Source of the DNA: Acidobacteriota bacterium
GTDB lineage: Bacteria > Acidobacteriota > Terriglobia > UBA7540
Assembly: GCA_003165615.1 (NCBI GenBank)
Contig: PLWR01000642.1
Coordinates: 1-16,517, forward strand
DNA: 16,517 nt
Direction: 5' to 3'
Positions 7,234 through 14,323 of this stretch are shown here, one piece after another. Made by a program: the position numbers and the translations under genes. The notes under the pieces were generated by a model. The model did no database searches. It was not told the origin of the DNA and was given only the letters and a program-made list of their open reading frames with translations. Numbering within the stretch: position 1 is the first letter of the stretch; every line of letters starts with the position of its first letter.

Positions 7234-9645
7234 ATGGCACTAAGCGTTTTAAACAACATCCCTTCCTTGGTAGCCCAGAACCAGTTACAAGTTACCGGCA
7301 ACAACCTGCAAAACACCCTGTTCCAATTGTCATCCGGCTCGAAGATCAACAGCGGGTCCGACGATCCGGCGGGACTGTCCATCGTCAACGGGTTGCAGGC
7401 CAATATTTCCGCGCTCACCCAGTCGTCCCAGAACGCCACGGACGGCGTGGGCCAACTGCAAGTCGCGGACGGCGCGCTTTCCCAGGTCACCACGCTGCTC
7501 AACCGCGCCGTAACCCTGGCGACGGAAGCTGCCAACGGCGGGCTGACCACCGCCCAGTTTTCCGCGGTCACCAATGAATATGGCTCGATCACCTCAGAAA
7601 TCAACCGCATTGGCCAAGCCACGAATTTCAACGGCACCCAGGTCTTTTCCTCCGTGAACGCCGCCAATCCCAACCAGGCCGTCACCACGGCCACCAGCGC
7701 CCTGGGGGTAAATACTGCTTTGACGGCGGGAAACACGACGACGGTGCAGTTGGGGAATAACGCAGCTTACACCTACACGGCAGGAGCCTCCGCCACCACT
7801 CTCCTCGGGACCGGCACAGGAACGACGGCTAACACCGGTATCGTTAATGGCAAGACAATCAGTATTACCAATGGCGGTGGTACGGTTAATTTCACCGCCG
7901 GCCCGCTAACCTATACGGGGGCCACCCCCACCACGGCCGCGACAGCGACCACACTCAACGATAACATCACGGTGGTCAGTGGTGGCAGGACGACGACTTA
8001 CGCCGGGGGCGCGATATCAACCGTGGGCGCCTGGCTGAGCGGCTTCAACACCGCCGCCGACGCCGCGGGTTCGGGTCTTACGGCGTCCCTCAACGGCGGC
8101 GTACTCCAAATCCAAGGTACTTCGTCCATCACCTCCGTTACCCAGAGCGCCGCCAACACCACCGACTTTGGGGCGCTGACGAATAACCCGCTGAACTACG
8201 TGGGGACCACCGCTACGGCTAACGCGACAGCGGCCACAGCACTCAACGAGAGCCTCACGATTGTCAATGCTGCCGGTACGACGACTTACGCGGGAGGCGC
8301 AGCAACCGTGGGTGCCTGGGTGACCGCCTTCAACGCCGCTGCCAACACCGCGGGTTTTGGTGTTACGGCGTCCCTCAACTCCCAAGGTTATCTGCAAGTC
8401 AATAGTACTTCGGCCATCACCACCGTTACTCAAGGCGCCGGCAACACCACCGACTTTGGTACGCTGGCGAAAGCCGGAGACAACGTGGGCGACCTCATAA
8501 ACCAGATCAACACCAGCGGTTATGGTCTGACGGCGTCCATCAACGGGGCCGGTCAATTCCAGGTCACCAGCTCGAATGGCGCCATTTCCGCCACCAATAA
8601 CAACACCACCTCCACCTTGGGCACGGTGGCGGCGACCAATACCATCCAGGACCTGATCAACGGGATCAACGCCAGCGGCCTCGGGGTAACGGCGGCTTTG
8701 GCGCCGGTGACCAACGCCAACGAAATCGTTTCCGCTAATGCGGTGACGGCCGGCGGTGTAATCACGGCGGGTGGCACCCTGACACTTAACAGCGGCACGG
8801 CAACGAATGGTGTTTACCCCAATACGTTTACTTATACCGCGACGGCTGGCACTACGGGTAACATCGCGGATCCAGTCGCCGGCACGCAGGGCAATAACAC
8901 CGTGCAGGGCCTCATCGATGCCATCAACAATTCCGGCACAGCGTTTCACGCCTACATCGACGGCAGCGGCAAGCTGGATATCACTGACGGCACATACAGT
9001 GGCAACATTACTACCGCTGGAACTCTCGCCGGCGCGGGTACCCCTGGCGCCTTCACAGCGGCGCCGCAAGTACAGCAGTTGGAGATCACCGATTCCCAGA
9101 ACCGGGGCAACCTTGCGGTGCAGAGTAATGATGCCGTGCTAGGGTACGTTGGGAATACGGGGGGCAACCCCCTGAAGGGTGGCAACGCCGACGCTTTTAT
9201 TGCTCCCGGGACAGCGACCGGGTCCAGCGGGGCCAGCGTTTTCATCAGTGATGGCCAGGTCTCCAACGCCTACAACACCATCAAGGTTGCCATCGGGGCG
9301 CTCTCGGCCAATCAGATTGGCACCAACACCACCACCCTGCTAGCCCAAAACCTGGGTACGGCGGCGGGTGCGTCCACGGCGCTGGGAGTTATTAATACCG
9401 CCATCTCGGACGTGGCCGCCATGCGCGGCACGATTGGCGCCGGCGTTAACCGGTTGAATTCGGCCACCAATGTCATCAATACCCAGATACAAAACCTGAC
9501 TTCCGCCCAAAGCTCCATCCAGGACGCGAACATTGGACAGGTGGTTGCCAACATGTCCAAGTATCAGGTCCTCGAGCAAACGGGCATTTCGGCCCTGGCG
9601 CAATCCAACCAGAACGAGCAGGCGGTCCTGAAACTGCTCCAGTAG
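7234..9645 (+). CDS. fliC: Flagellin FliC, very large, with Flagellin_IN-like repeats
   Basis: Flagellin is the filament subunit. At 803 residues it is well above the usual 280-550. The N-terminal D0/D1 domain (about 1-150) is typical: LSSGSKINSGSDDPAGLSIVN, NATDGVGQLQVADGALSQV and ATNFNGTQVF. The C-terminal D1/D0 domain (about 700-803) has GVNRLNSATNVINTQIQNL, SSIQDANIGQVVANMSKYQV and the final AVLKLLQ. The middle, about 550 residues, is rich in Thr, Ala, Asn and Gly and lacks Cys. It contains five Flagellin_IN-like motifs starting near 263, 358, 417, 470 and 556 (for example NVGDLINQINTSGYGLTASI). The first two are part of a 95-residue tandem duplication. The start has a strong AGAGGAG ribosome site and a sigma-28 promoter. 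Abundant Ser/Thr and the adjacent glycosyltransferase suggest O-glycosylation. A terminator follows at 9668-9700. Confidence 0.97.
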   Translation: MALSVLNNIPSLVAQNQLQVTGNNLQNTLFQLSSGSKINSGSDDPAGLSIVNGLQANISALTQSSQNATDGVGQLQVADGALSQVTTLLNRAVTLATEAANGGLTTAQFSAVTNEYGSITSEINRIGQATNFNGTQVFSSVNAANPNQAVTTATSALGVNTALTAGNTTTVQLGNNAAYTYTAGASATTLLGTGTGTTANTGIVNGKTISITNGGGTVNFTAGPLTYTGATPTTAATATTLNDNITVVSGGRTTTYAGGAISTVGAWLSGFNTAADAAGSGLTASLNGGVLQIQGTSSITSVTQSAANTTDFGALTNNPLNYVGTTATANATAATALNESLTIVNAAGTTTYAGGAATVGAWVTAFNAAANTAGFGVTASLNSQGYLQVNSTSAITTVTQGAGNTTDFGTLAKAGDNVGDLINQINTSGYGLTASINGAGQFQVTSSNGAISATNNNTTSTLGTVAATNTIQDLINGINASGLGVTAALAPVTNANEIVSANAVTAGGVITAGGTLTLNSGTATNGVYPNTFTYTATAGTTGNIADPVAGTQGNNTVQGLIDAINNSGTAFHAYIDGSGKLDITDGTYSGNITTAGTLAGAGTPGAFTAAPQVQQLEITDSQNRGNLAVQSNDAVLGYVGNTGGNPLKGGNADAFIAPGTATGSSGASVFISDGQVSNAYNTIKVAIGALSANQIGTNTTTLLAQNLGTAAGASTALGVINTAISDVAAMRGTIGAGVNRLNSATNVINTQIQNLTSAQSSIQDANIGQVVANMSKYQVLEQTGISALAQSNQNEQAVLKLLQ
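7942..8478 (+). repeat. 285-bp tandem duplication within fliC
   Basis: The unit beginning near 7942 recurs near 8227, giving a period of exactly 285 bp (95 codons). Shared protein landmarks are ATALN, TTTYAGGA, TVGAW, FNxAAxxAG, VTASLN/LTASLN, SxITxVTQ and NTTDFG. The copies have diverged at both DNA and protein level, so the duplication is not recent. Each unit contains one Flagellin_IN-like motif. Confidence 0.8.
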
Positions 9646-9667
9646 TAGCACTTGGGAAATTCCTGAC

Positions 9668-9700
9668 GGAGGGGGCCATCCCGGTCCCCTCCACAGTTTT
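9668..9700 (+). terminator. Rho-independent terminator after fliC
   Basis: GGAGGGGGCC (9668-9677) pairs with GGTCCCCTCC (9683-9692) with one G-U wobble and the loop ATCCC, then ACAGTTTT. The stem is strong and the T tract short. It starts 23 bases after the fliC stop and would separate abundant flagellin mRNA from flaG. Confidence 0.65.
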
Positions 9701-9727
9701 CGTCTGGGGCACGGGCGTCCCCCCGTG

Positions 9728-9753
9728 TCAAGTCATGGCCAAGACCCCGATAG
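9728..9753 (+). promoter_or_regulatory. Weak sigma-28-like promoter candidate before flaG
   Basis: TCAAGTCA and CCCGATAG (6 of 8 to the -10) are spaced one base shorter than in the fliD promoter. They lie about 45 bases before the proposed flaG start and after the fliC terminator. Both the spacing and the mismatches make this doubtful. Confidence 0.3.
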
Positions 9754-9796
9754 ATCGAGGCAGGTCGGCCATGCCACAATAGATGGGTGAATAGAC

Positions 9797-10108
9797 TTGA
9801 GTATCTCCCCCGCCCAAATGGTCCTGCAACTCGCGAGCGCGGAGGGCCCCGCACTGTCGCGGCGCTCCACCCCCGCCTCGGTTGCCGGGGCCGCCCAGGC
9901 GGTGGAATCCCCGGCCGTTCCCTCCCCCCAGTTCAGCACCGACATGCGGGTCGATGACCAGCACCAGATTTACTACGAGTTTGTCGATGCCAGTACCGGG
10001 GACGTGATGTTTGAGATTCCCCCGGAGGCGCTTCGCGAGATTGGGGAGAGTCTTAACCTGCCCGTGGCTGCGGATGCAACTGGCCACAGTGTTGATGTGA
10101 AGTCGTAA
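9797..10108 (+). CDS. flaG: FlaG-family flagellar protein
   Basis: FlaG proteins are small proteins encoded between flagellin and fliD in many bacteria and influence filament length; their mechanism is unclear. This one has 103 residues. The N-terminal half is Ala/Ser/Pro-rich and variable. The conserved half begins at about residue 50, MRVDDQHQIYYEFVDASTGD, followed by VMFEIPPEALREIGESLNLP, which matches the FlaG pattern of vD..tgevi..IPpe. The start is a TTG at 9797 with GGGTGA six bases upstream; the first internal ATG is at 9818 and would remove seven residues. Gene order fliC-flaG-fliD-fliS supports the call. Confidence 0.82.
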   Translation: MSISPAQMVLQLASAEGPALSRRSTPASVAGAAQAVESPAVPSPQFSTDMRVDDQHQIYYEFVDASTGDVMFEIPPEALREIGESLNLPVAADATGHSVDVKS

Positions 10109-10161
10109 GCTGCAGTGGCGGGACGTACAGTCGCCCACAGCGCAAGAAGGTGTGAAGAAGT

Positions 10162-10265
10162 AAACAATCTCACGCAAAGACGCAAAGGCGCAAAGTTTCG
10201 AAGTCGACAACTGCCTTGTTTTCTTTGCGACCTCTGCGCCTTTGCGCCTTTGCGTGAAATGTTTG
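10162..10265. repeat. CGCAAAG palindromic repeat element
   Basis: The left arm (10162-10195) reads TCACGCAAAGACGCAAAGG and continues CGCAAAG. The right arm (10223-10265) is its near-complete inverted copy, ending in TTTGCGCCTTTGCGTGA. The arms are about 34-43 bases with a loop of about 27 and would form a long imperfect hairpin. The arms are built of CGCAAAG/GCGCAAAG words. Such elements occur in many copies in several phyla, including Acidobacteriota as far as I recall. It lies between flaG and the fliD promoter and could act on the flaG transcript end. Confidence 0.75.
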
Positions 10266-10315
10266 TCCGACCAGGAATTATTCCCACAGACCCTACGGGC
10301 TGTTGCCCATCACTC

Positions 10316-10342
10316 TCAAGGGAATCACAAAATTGCCGATAA
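10316..10342 (+). promoter_or_regulatory. Sigma-28 promoter of fliD-fliS
   Basis: TCAAGGGA (10316-10323), 11 nt, then a perfect GCCGATAA (10335-10342). Transcription would start near 10350, about 55 nt before the fliD ATG. The -35 shares TCAAGG with the cheA promoter. Confidence 0.8.
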
Positions 10343-10404
10343 GATAGCTGTCCGGCGCTCCACTGCCTGGGCCGCGCGCCGCCGAGGCGCCAAGGAGATG
10401 GGGA

Positions 10405-11973
10405 ATGAGTACTACGGGTATCAGTTCGCTTCTGTCCAGCTTGAATCCCAGTACCAACGAATCGCTGGCCGAGCTCCTGGGGGAATCCAGCACGTCCAGT
10501 GCTACGAGTTCGAGCACTTCGGCGGCGATCCAGGACGCCGTGAATGCCATCCTGAACTCCGCCACCAATACTTCCGGGAGTGGCATTGACGTCACCTCGA
10601 CGGTGAACGCCATTCTGCAAATCGACGCCCAACCCGAGGTCAATCTGCAAAGTCAAGTGACGGCCTTCGGCACCCAGACGTCCGCCCTGCAAACCATCCA
10701 AACTGACTTGGCGGCTTTGCAGACCAGCGTGCAGGCGCTGAACGACCCGGATGGCGCCTTTAGCCAGGTGTCGGTGACGTCGTCCAATAACGATGTGGTC
10801 AGCGCCGTGGCGGCGAACGGCACCACGGCGGGTTCGCACACCATCATCGTCTCGAGCCTTGCCACCACCTCGGCGGAATATTCTGCCCCCCAAACGTCGT
10901 CGACCTCCGCCCTCCCCACCGGCACGCTGGATATTCAGGTGGGGTCGAATACCGCGGTTCCCATCACCATGGGTACCGCCGGCTCGACCGACAATCTGAG
11001 CGACTTGGCGACATACATCAACAATCAAAGTATGGGTGTCACCGCCTCGGTCATCACGGACTCCACCGGAGCCATCTTATCGTTGGTCAGCCAGACTTCC
11101 GGCACGGCGGGAGCCCTGACGATTACCGACAACACGGGCACGACTGGCAGCGATGGGATGGGTTTCACCCAGGCTACCCAAGATGTCAATGGTAGCCCCG
11201 TCCCCCTGGGGACTGACGCCTCGCTGACGGTGGACGGTGTCCCCGTCACGAGTGGTAGCAACACGGTTACCGGGGTAATCCCCGGCGTGACCCTGACGCT
11301 GTCGGGGACGTCAAGCTCTCCCGTGACGCTGGCCGTTCAGCCTGACCTGACTCAAGTGTCCACGGCCATCAACAATTTCGTCACCGCCTACAACCAGGTG
11401 ATGACCGACATCAATACCCAGAACACGGTCAGTAGCGCCTCCGGCTCGACGGCGCCCCCGCTTCTGGGAGACCCCTCTTTAGACCTTTTGCAGTCGCAGT
11501 TGCTGAACGGCGTCATTACCAGCATTACCGGGAATAACGGCCTGGTGAATCTTCAGTCGATTGGGATTCAGCTTCAGGAGAACGGCACGTTAACGGTGGC
11601 CAGCACGACCTCGCCGGACAGCATGGACCTGAATGACGCACTGAGCAATGACTTTTCGGCCGTGCAAAACCTGTTCCAATCGGCTGCTTCCTCGACCGCG
11701 GGCGTGGGTGTGGCCACAGCTCTCAACACCTCGCTCACTTCGCTCACCGACCCTACCAACGGCCCCTTGAATCTGGACATGAGCGGAATAAGCAGTGAGG
11801 TGACCGATCTCAACTCCCAGATCAGTGATTTTCAGTATCAGCTTCAGCAGACCCAGGCGCAACTTACGGCGGAATACTCCACCATCAACACGACGCTTGA
11901 GCAACTGCCTCAAACGCTCGCCTCGATCAACAGTCAACTTAATTCTCTCAATCCTCCGAATACAACGTCATGA
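10405..11973 (+). CDS. fliD: Flagellar filament cap protein FliD
   Basis: FliD forms the cap at the growing filament tip and guides flagellin insertion. The protein has 522 residues. The FliD N-terminal domain begins at GSGIDVTSTVNAILQIDAQ (about 58-76) and continues through a coiled region to about 110. The central part has a Flagellin_IN-like motif (NLSDLATYINNQSMGVTASV). The C-terminal domain shows VDGVPVTSGSNTVTGVIPGV, then VSTAINNFVTAYNQVMTDIN, and ends in a coiled coil (about 460-515). Canonical FliD proteins reach the GSGxD motif within about 15 residues; here a Ser/Thr-rich extension of about 50 residues precedes it (SSTSSATSSSTSAA). The ATG at 10405 has AAGGAG at good spacing, so the extension appears genuinely translated. 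Its stop overlaps the fliS start (ATGA). Confidence 0.95.
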   Translation: MSTTGISSLLSSLNPSTNESLAELLGESSTSSATSSSTSAAIQDAVNAILNSATNTSGSGIDVTSTVNAILQIDAQPEVNLQSQVTAFGTQTSALQTIQTDLAALQTSVQALNDPDGAFSQVSVTSSNNDVVSAVAANGTTAGSHTIIVSSLATTSAEYSAPQTSSTSALPTGTLDIQVGSNTAVPITMGTAGSTDNLSDLATYINNQSMGVTASVITDSTGAILSLVSQTSGTAGALTITDNTGTTGSDGMGFTQATQDVNGSPVPLGTDASLTVDGVPVTSGSNTVTGVIPGVTLTLSGTSSSPVTLAVQPDLTQVSTAINNFVTAYNQVMTDINTQNTVSSASGSTAPPLLGDPSLDLLQSQLLNGVITSITGNNGLVNLQSIGIQLQENGTLTVASTTSPDSMDLNDALSNDFSAVQNLFQSAASSTAGVGVATALNTSLTSLTDPTNGPLNLDMSGISSEVTDLNSQISDFQYQLQQTQAQLTAEYSTINTTLEQLPQTLASINSQLNSLNPPNTTS

Positions 11974-12467
11974 AAAACCCTGCGCACACCTATCGTCAAT
12001 TCTCCGTGCAAGGCGCCACGCCCCTGGGCTTGGTGGTGATGCTTTACGATGGCGCCATCGCCGCCCTGCAACAGGCGGTAACCGCCATCGAGGCCCACGA
12101 CATTCAGAAGAAATGCGCCCATCTGAATCGCGCCCTGGCCATCATCGCGCAGCTTGAGGGTACTCTTAACATGGAACTGGGAGGCGAAGTGGCCCAGACC
12201 CTCAAGACCTTTTACCTGTATTGTCGCGGCCAGGCGATGAAAGCCAACATTGAGAACTCCCCGGAGATTCTCCGTTCGCTGATCGAGAAAGTCACGACCG
12301 TCCGCGAAGCCTGGCATGTGGCGGATCGCCGGACGTCACCTACCCCCGCTACTTCCGCTGGCGAAGAATCCCTTCGCGCCCCTTCGCCCGCAACCCCGGC
12401 TCGCGAAGCATCCCCTTACGCGTCTTCGCCCTCTTTCGAGCCGGGTTCTTTGCGACTGTCGGCGTGA
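11970..12467 (+). CDS. fliS: Flagellin export chaperone FliS
   Basis: FliS binds the C terminus of flagellin in the cytosol, prevents early polymerisation and helps export. The 165-residue protein has the family core at about 6-120: TYRQFSVQGATPLGLVVMLYDGAI, ALAIIAQLEGTLNMELGGEVAQ and FYLYCRGQAMKANIENSPEIL, with VTTVREAW at the end. The usual Y/F-rich N terminus and the LYDGAI motif are clear. A Pro/Ser/Ala-rich tail of about 45 residues (120-165) is extra compared with typical FliS of about 125-135 residues. It starts within the fliD stop (ATGA overlap), so expression is coupled. Confidence 0.93.
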   Translation: MKNPAHTYRQFSVQGATPLGLVVMLYDGAIAALQQAVTAIEAHDIQKKCAHLNRALAIIAQLEGTLNMELGGEVAQTLKTFYLYCRGQAMKANIENSPEILRSLIEKVTTVREAWHVADRRTSPTPATSAGEESLRAPSPATPAREASPYASSPSFEPGSLRLSA

Positions 12468-12550
12468 GGAAGAAATCGCCCATACCGCTCATGTTCATAA
12501 TTGTCGATGGATGGCTGCCGTGAGCCCTCCGCGGCTGGGAAAATCAAGCA

Positions 12551-12585
12551 TTTTGGCGCGCCAGAACGCGCCCAAAACGTTTTTT
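12551..12585 (+). terminator. Rho-independent terminator after fliD-fliS
   Basis: TTTTGGCGCG pairs with CGCGCCCAAAA with one bulged base and the loop CCAGAA, followed by CG and six T. The A and T flanks make it potentially bidirectional. It lies 84 bases past the fliS stop. Confidence 0.75.
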
Positions 12586-12603
12586 CGTGAACTATAAAAG
12601 TGC

Positions 12604-12662
12604 TTTTTATCGTGACCAGAAATTTCATTTGGCCAAGCGATTTTTATCCGTACCAGAAATTC
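12604..12662 (+). repeat. Pair of 22-bp direct repeats before the beta-barrel gene
   Basis: TTTTTATC followed after a short variable stretch by ACCAGAAATT occurs at 12604-12625 and 12641-12662, with a period of 37 bp. They are in an AT-rich segment directly upstream of a candidate -35 element at 12670. The arrangement suits a tandem regulator-binding site, but no known operator was recognised. Confidence 0.5.
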
Positions 12663-12669
12663 TATTACT

Positions 12670-12698
12670 TTGACGGTTAGTCCAAGTCCCGCTAGGCT
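12670..12698 (+). promoter_or_regulatory. Housekeeping-type promoter of the beta-barrel gene
   Basis: TTGACG (5 of 6 to TTGACA) at 12670-12675, a 17-bp spacer, then TAGGCT (3 of 6 to TATAAT) at 12693-12698. The -35 and spacing are good and the -10 is weak, a combination often seen at activated promoters. It lies about 185 nt before the chosen start. Confidence 0.45.
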
Positions 12699-12884
12699 CA
12701 ATCTACAGATTAACAGCAACGGGGAATCTCGCAGGCGAGACTCTAACCTGTCTCTGATGGGGGAGAAGAGGACAAACGAACGATGAAAAATGTCGCACCG
12801 ATAACCACGCTGGGCCTGGGTGCCGAGGCAGGGACACTTTTGAGCACACGCATGTTTTCGGCAATTAGCCAAAGGAGGAGGATC

Positions 12885-14168
12885 ATGAGATTTTTTGTGA
12901 AAAACCTGGCAGTGATTGCTCTTGGCTTTGGGTTGGCCTCGGCTGGTCGCGCGCAGACTACGCCTGCCCCGCCTGCCGCGCCGGCGACTGGCCAGGCGGC
13001 CACGACACCCGCCGCACCGGCTGCACCGGCCGCTCCGGCAGCCCCAGCAGCGTTGCCAACTCCTTCCATAACGGGACCGCTGTCGGGAATCCCACCCCTT
13101 GTCTTCGACGCCGGACCTATTGGCAAGCTCTCCGTGAACGGTATTGTCAGTGGCTTTGGCATGGCGCAGGGCGACCACGTTCCGGGTGATCGAGACGGGC
13201 AAGCGGATCTGAGTAACGGGATGGTGTGGATTCAAAAGACCGACGGGTGGTTGCAGTTCTACGTGCAGGCGGGCGCCTATAATCTTCCGTCCCTGGCGAC
13301 ACCATACGTTTCCACCAGCACGACGTTGACCAACTTATACGGCCCCGTACCAGTCGCCTATTTGAAGCTGCAGGCGGGGAAGAACGCCTCCATCCTCGTC
13401 GGCGAATTGCCGACGCTGATTGGCGCCGAGTACACCTTCACCTTCGAAAATATGAATATCGAGCGTGGCCTGTTGTGGAACCAGGAAACCGCCATCAGTC
13501 GCGGAATCCAATTGAACCAGACGATGGGCAAATACCTCACCGCCTCTTTTAGTTGGAACGACGGCTTCTATTCCAACCGCTACACGTGGCTGTCAGGTTC
13601 CTTAACCTACACCAAGGGGCCGCATGCCTTGTCATTCGTGGCGGGTGGAAACTTCAACGAGACGCCCTATCTGTCTACGGCCACCCCTATCCAAAACGAC
13701 GGAAGCATCTACAACGTCATTTACACGTTTACAAAGGGGCCCTGGATCATTCAACCCTACTTTCAGTATACCGACGTTCCCACTAACATGAAGATCGGCA
13801 TCACCCAGGGGGCTTCGACGAAGGGTGGTGCGATATTGTTGAGTCATGCCTTTAAACACGGCTTCTCGCTCGCGGGCCGCTGGGAATATATATCGAGCAC
13901 TTCAGGCACCCTTTTTCAGGGTGATGGCGAGGGAGGAGAAAACGTACCTCTCAATCTGCTGTTCGGTCCGGGCAGTTCCGCCACATCGGTTACGGTCACG
14001 CCCACCTTTCAGTATGGAGGGTTCTTCGTTCGTGGGGATGTTTCCTGGGTTCATGCATTCTCGGCCACCGCGGGCGACACCTTCAGCCCCCTGGGCATGA
14101 GCAATGACCAGCCCCGAGCTATGGCGGAGATAGGATTTATTTTTGGCGATAATATAGTGAAGAAGTAA
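12885..14168 (+). CDS. Outer-membrane beta-barrel (porin-like) protein
   Basis: The 427-residue product starts with a clear signal peptide (MRFFVKNLAVIALGFGLASAGRA, cleavage before Gln24), then a Pro/Ala-rich linker (about 24-64) with repeated APAAPAA. The rest is a run of alternating, aromatic-rich segments typical of transmembrane beta strands, such as GWLQFYVQAGAYNLPS, KYLTASFSWNDGFYSN, WIIQPYFQYTD and FFVRGDVSWVHAF. It resembles porin-like outer-membrane proteins of the OprB/BBP2 kind, but the substrate is unknown. The C terminus (FIFGDNIVKK) lacks the usual final aromatic residue. I chose the ATG at 12885 because AAAGGAGGAGG precedes it and the signal peptide begins there; an in-frame ATG at 12783 would bury the signal peptide behind 34 residues. 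Confidence 0.8.
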   Translation: MRFFVKNLAVIALGFGLASAGRAQTTPAPPAAPATGQAATTPAAPAAPAAPAAPAALPTPSITGPLSGIPPLVFDAGPIGKLSVNGIVSGFGMAQGDHVPGDRDGQADLSNGMVWIQKTDGWLQFYVQAGAYNLPSLATPYVSTSTTLTNLYGPVPVAYLKLQAGKNASILVGELPTLIGAEYTFTFENMNIERGLLWNQETAISRGIQLNQTMGKYLTASFSWNDGFYSNRYTWLSGSLTYTKGPHALSFVAGGNFNETPYLSTATPIQNDGSIYNVIYTFTKGPWIIQPYFQYTDVPTNMKIGITQGASTKGGAILLSHAFKHGFSLAGRWEYISSTSGTLFQGDGEGGENVPLNLLFGPGSSATSVTVTPTFQYGGFFVRGDVSWVHAFSATAGDTFSPLGMSNDQPRAMAEIGFIFGDNIVKK

Positions 14169-14209
14169 CCTCCTCGATTTACTCCTCCTTGATCGCAGCA
14201 CACGAACGC

Positions 14210-14238
14210 TTGCCGTGGAAGGCGGCGTCCGCTACGAT
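14210..14238 (+). promoter_or_regulatory. Housekeeping-type promoter candidate for the S9 peptidase
   Basis: TTGCCG (4 of 6) at 14210-14215, a 17-bp spacer, then TACGAT (4 of 6) at 14233-14238, about 86 bases before the chosen start codon. It is the best match in the gap and is modest. A TGCGGGC/GCCCGCA hairpin with loop CTGC follows at 14259-14276 in the presumed leader. Confidence 0.35.
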
Positions 14239-14323
14239 GGTCGCTCAGGCTTTGACTCTGCGGGCCTGCGCCCGCATTGATCAAATCCCTATGGGATCGA
14301 ATAAAACCAACGGGAGTTCCTTC

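Larger units (their letters stand above)
12468..12884. other. Intergenic region between fliS and the beta-barrel gene
   Basis: The 417 bases hold a terminator (12551-12585), two copies of an AT-rich direct repeat (12604-12625 and 12641-12662) and a housekeeping-type promoter (12670-12698). The last 102 bases are open in frame with the beta-barrel gene and could encode a 34-residue leader (MKNVAPITTL...), but the better ribosome site is at its end. Confidence 0.6.

Noticed and set aside
7480..7560. Loss of the TLR5 recognition site in flagellin
   Set aside because: The segment LLNRAVTLATEA differs from the usual QRxREL core but keeps one Arg and Leu; immune evasion cannot be argued for an organism that is probably environmental.
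8017..9069. 350-codon minus-strand open frame opposite fliC
   Set aside because: It is antisense to a certain flagellin gene, mirrors its repeats as Arg/Gly-rich low complexity, has no domain and no ribosome site worth noting.
9973..11028. 351-codon minus-strand open frame across flaG, the palindrome and fliD
   Set aside because: It crosses two well-supported genes and a repeat, and its composition reflects reverse reading of fliD.
12797..12804. ACCGATAA before the beta-barrel gene as a sigma-28 -10
   Set aside because: No -35 element at proper spacing, and the downstream gene has no obvious flagellar role.
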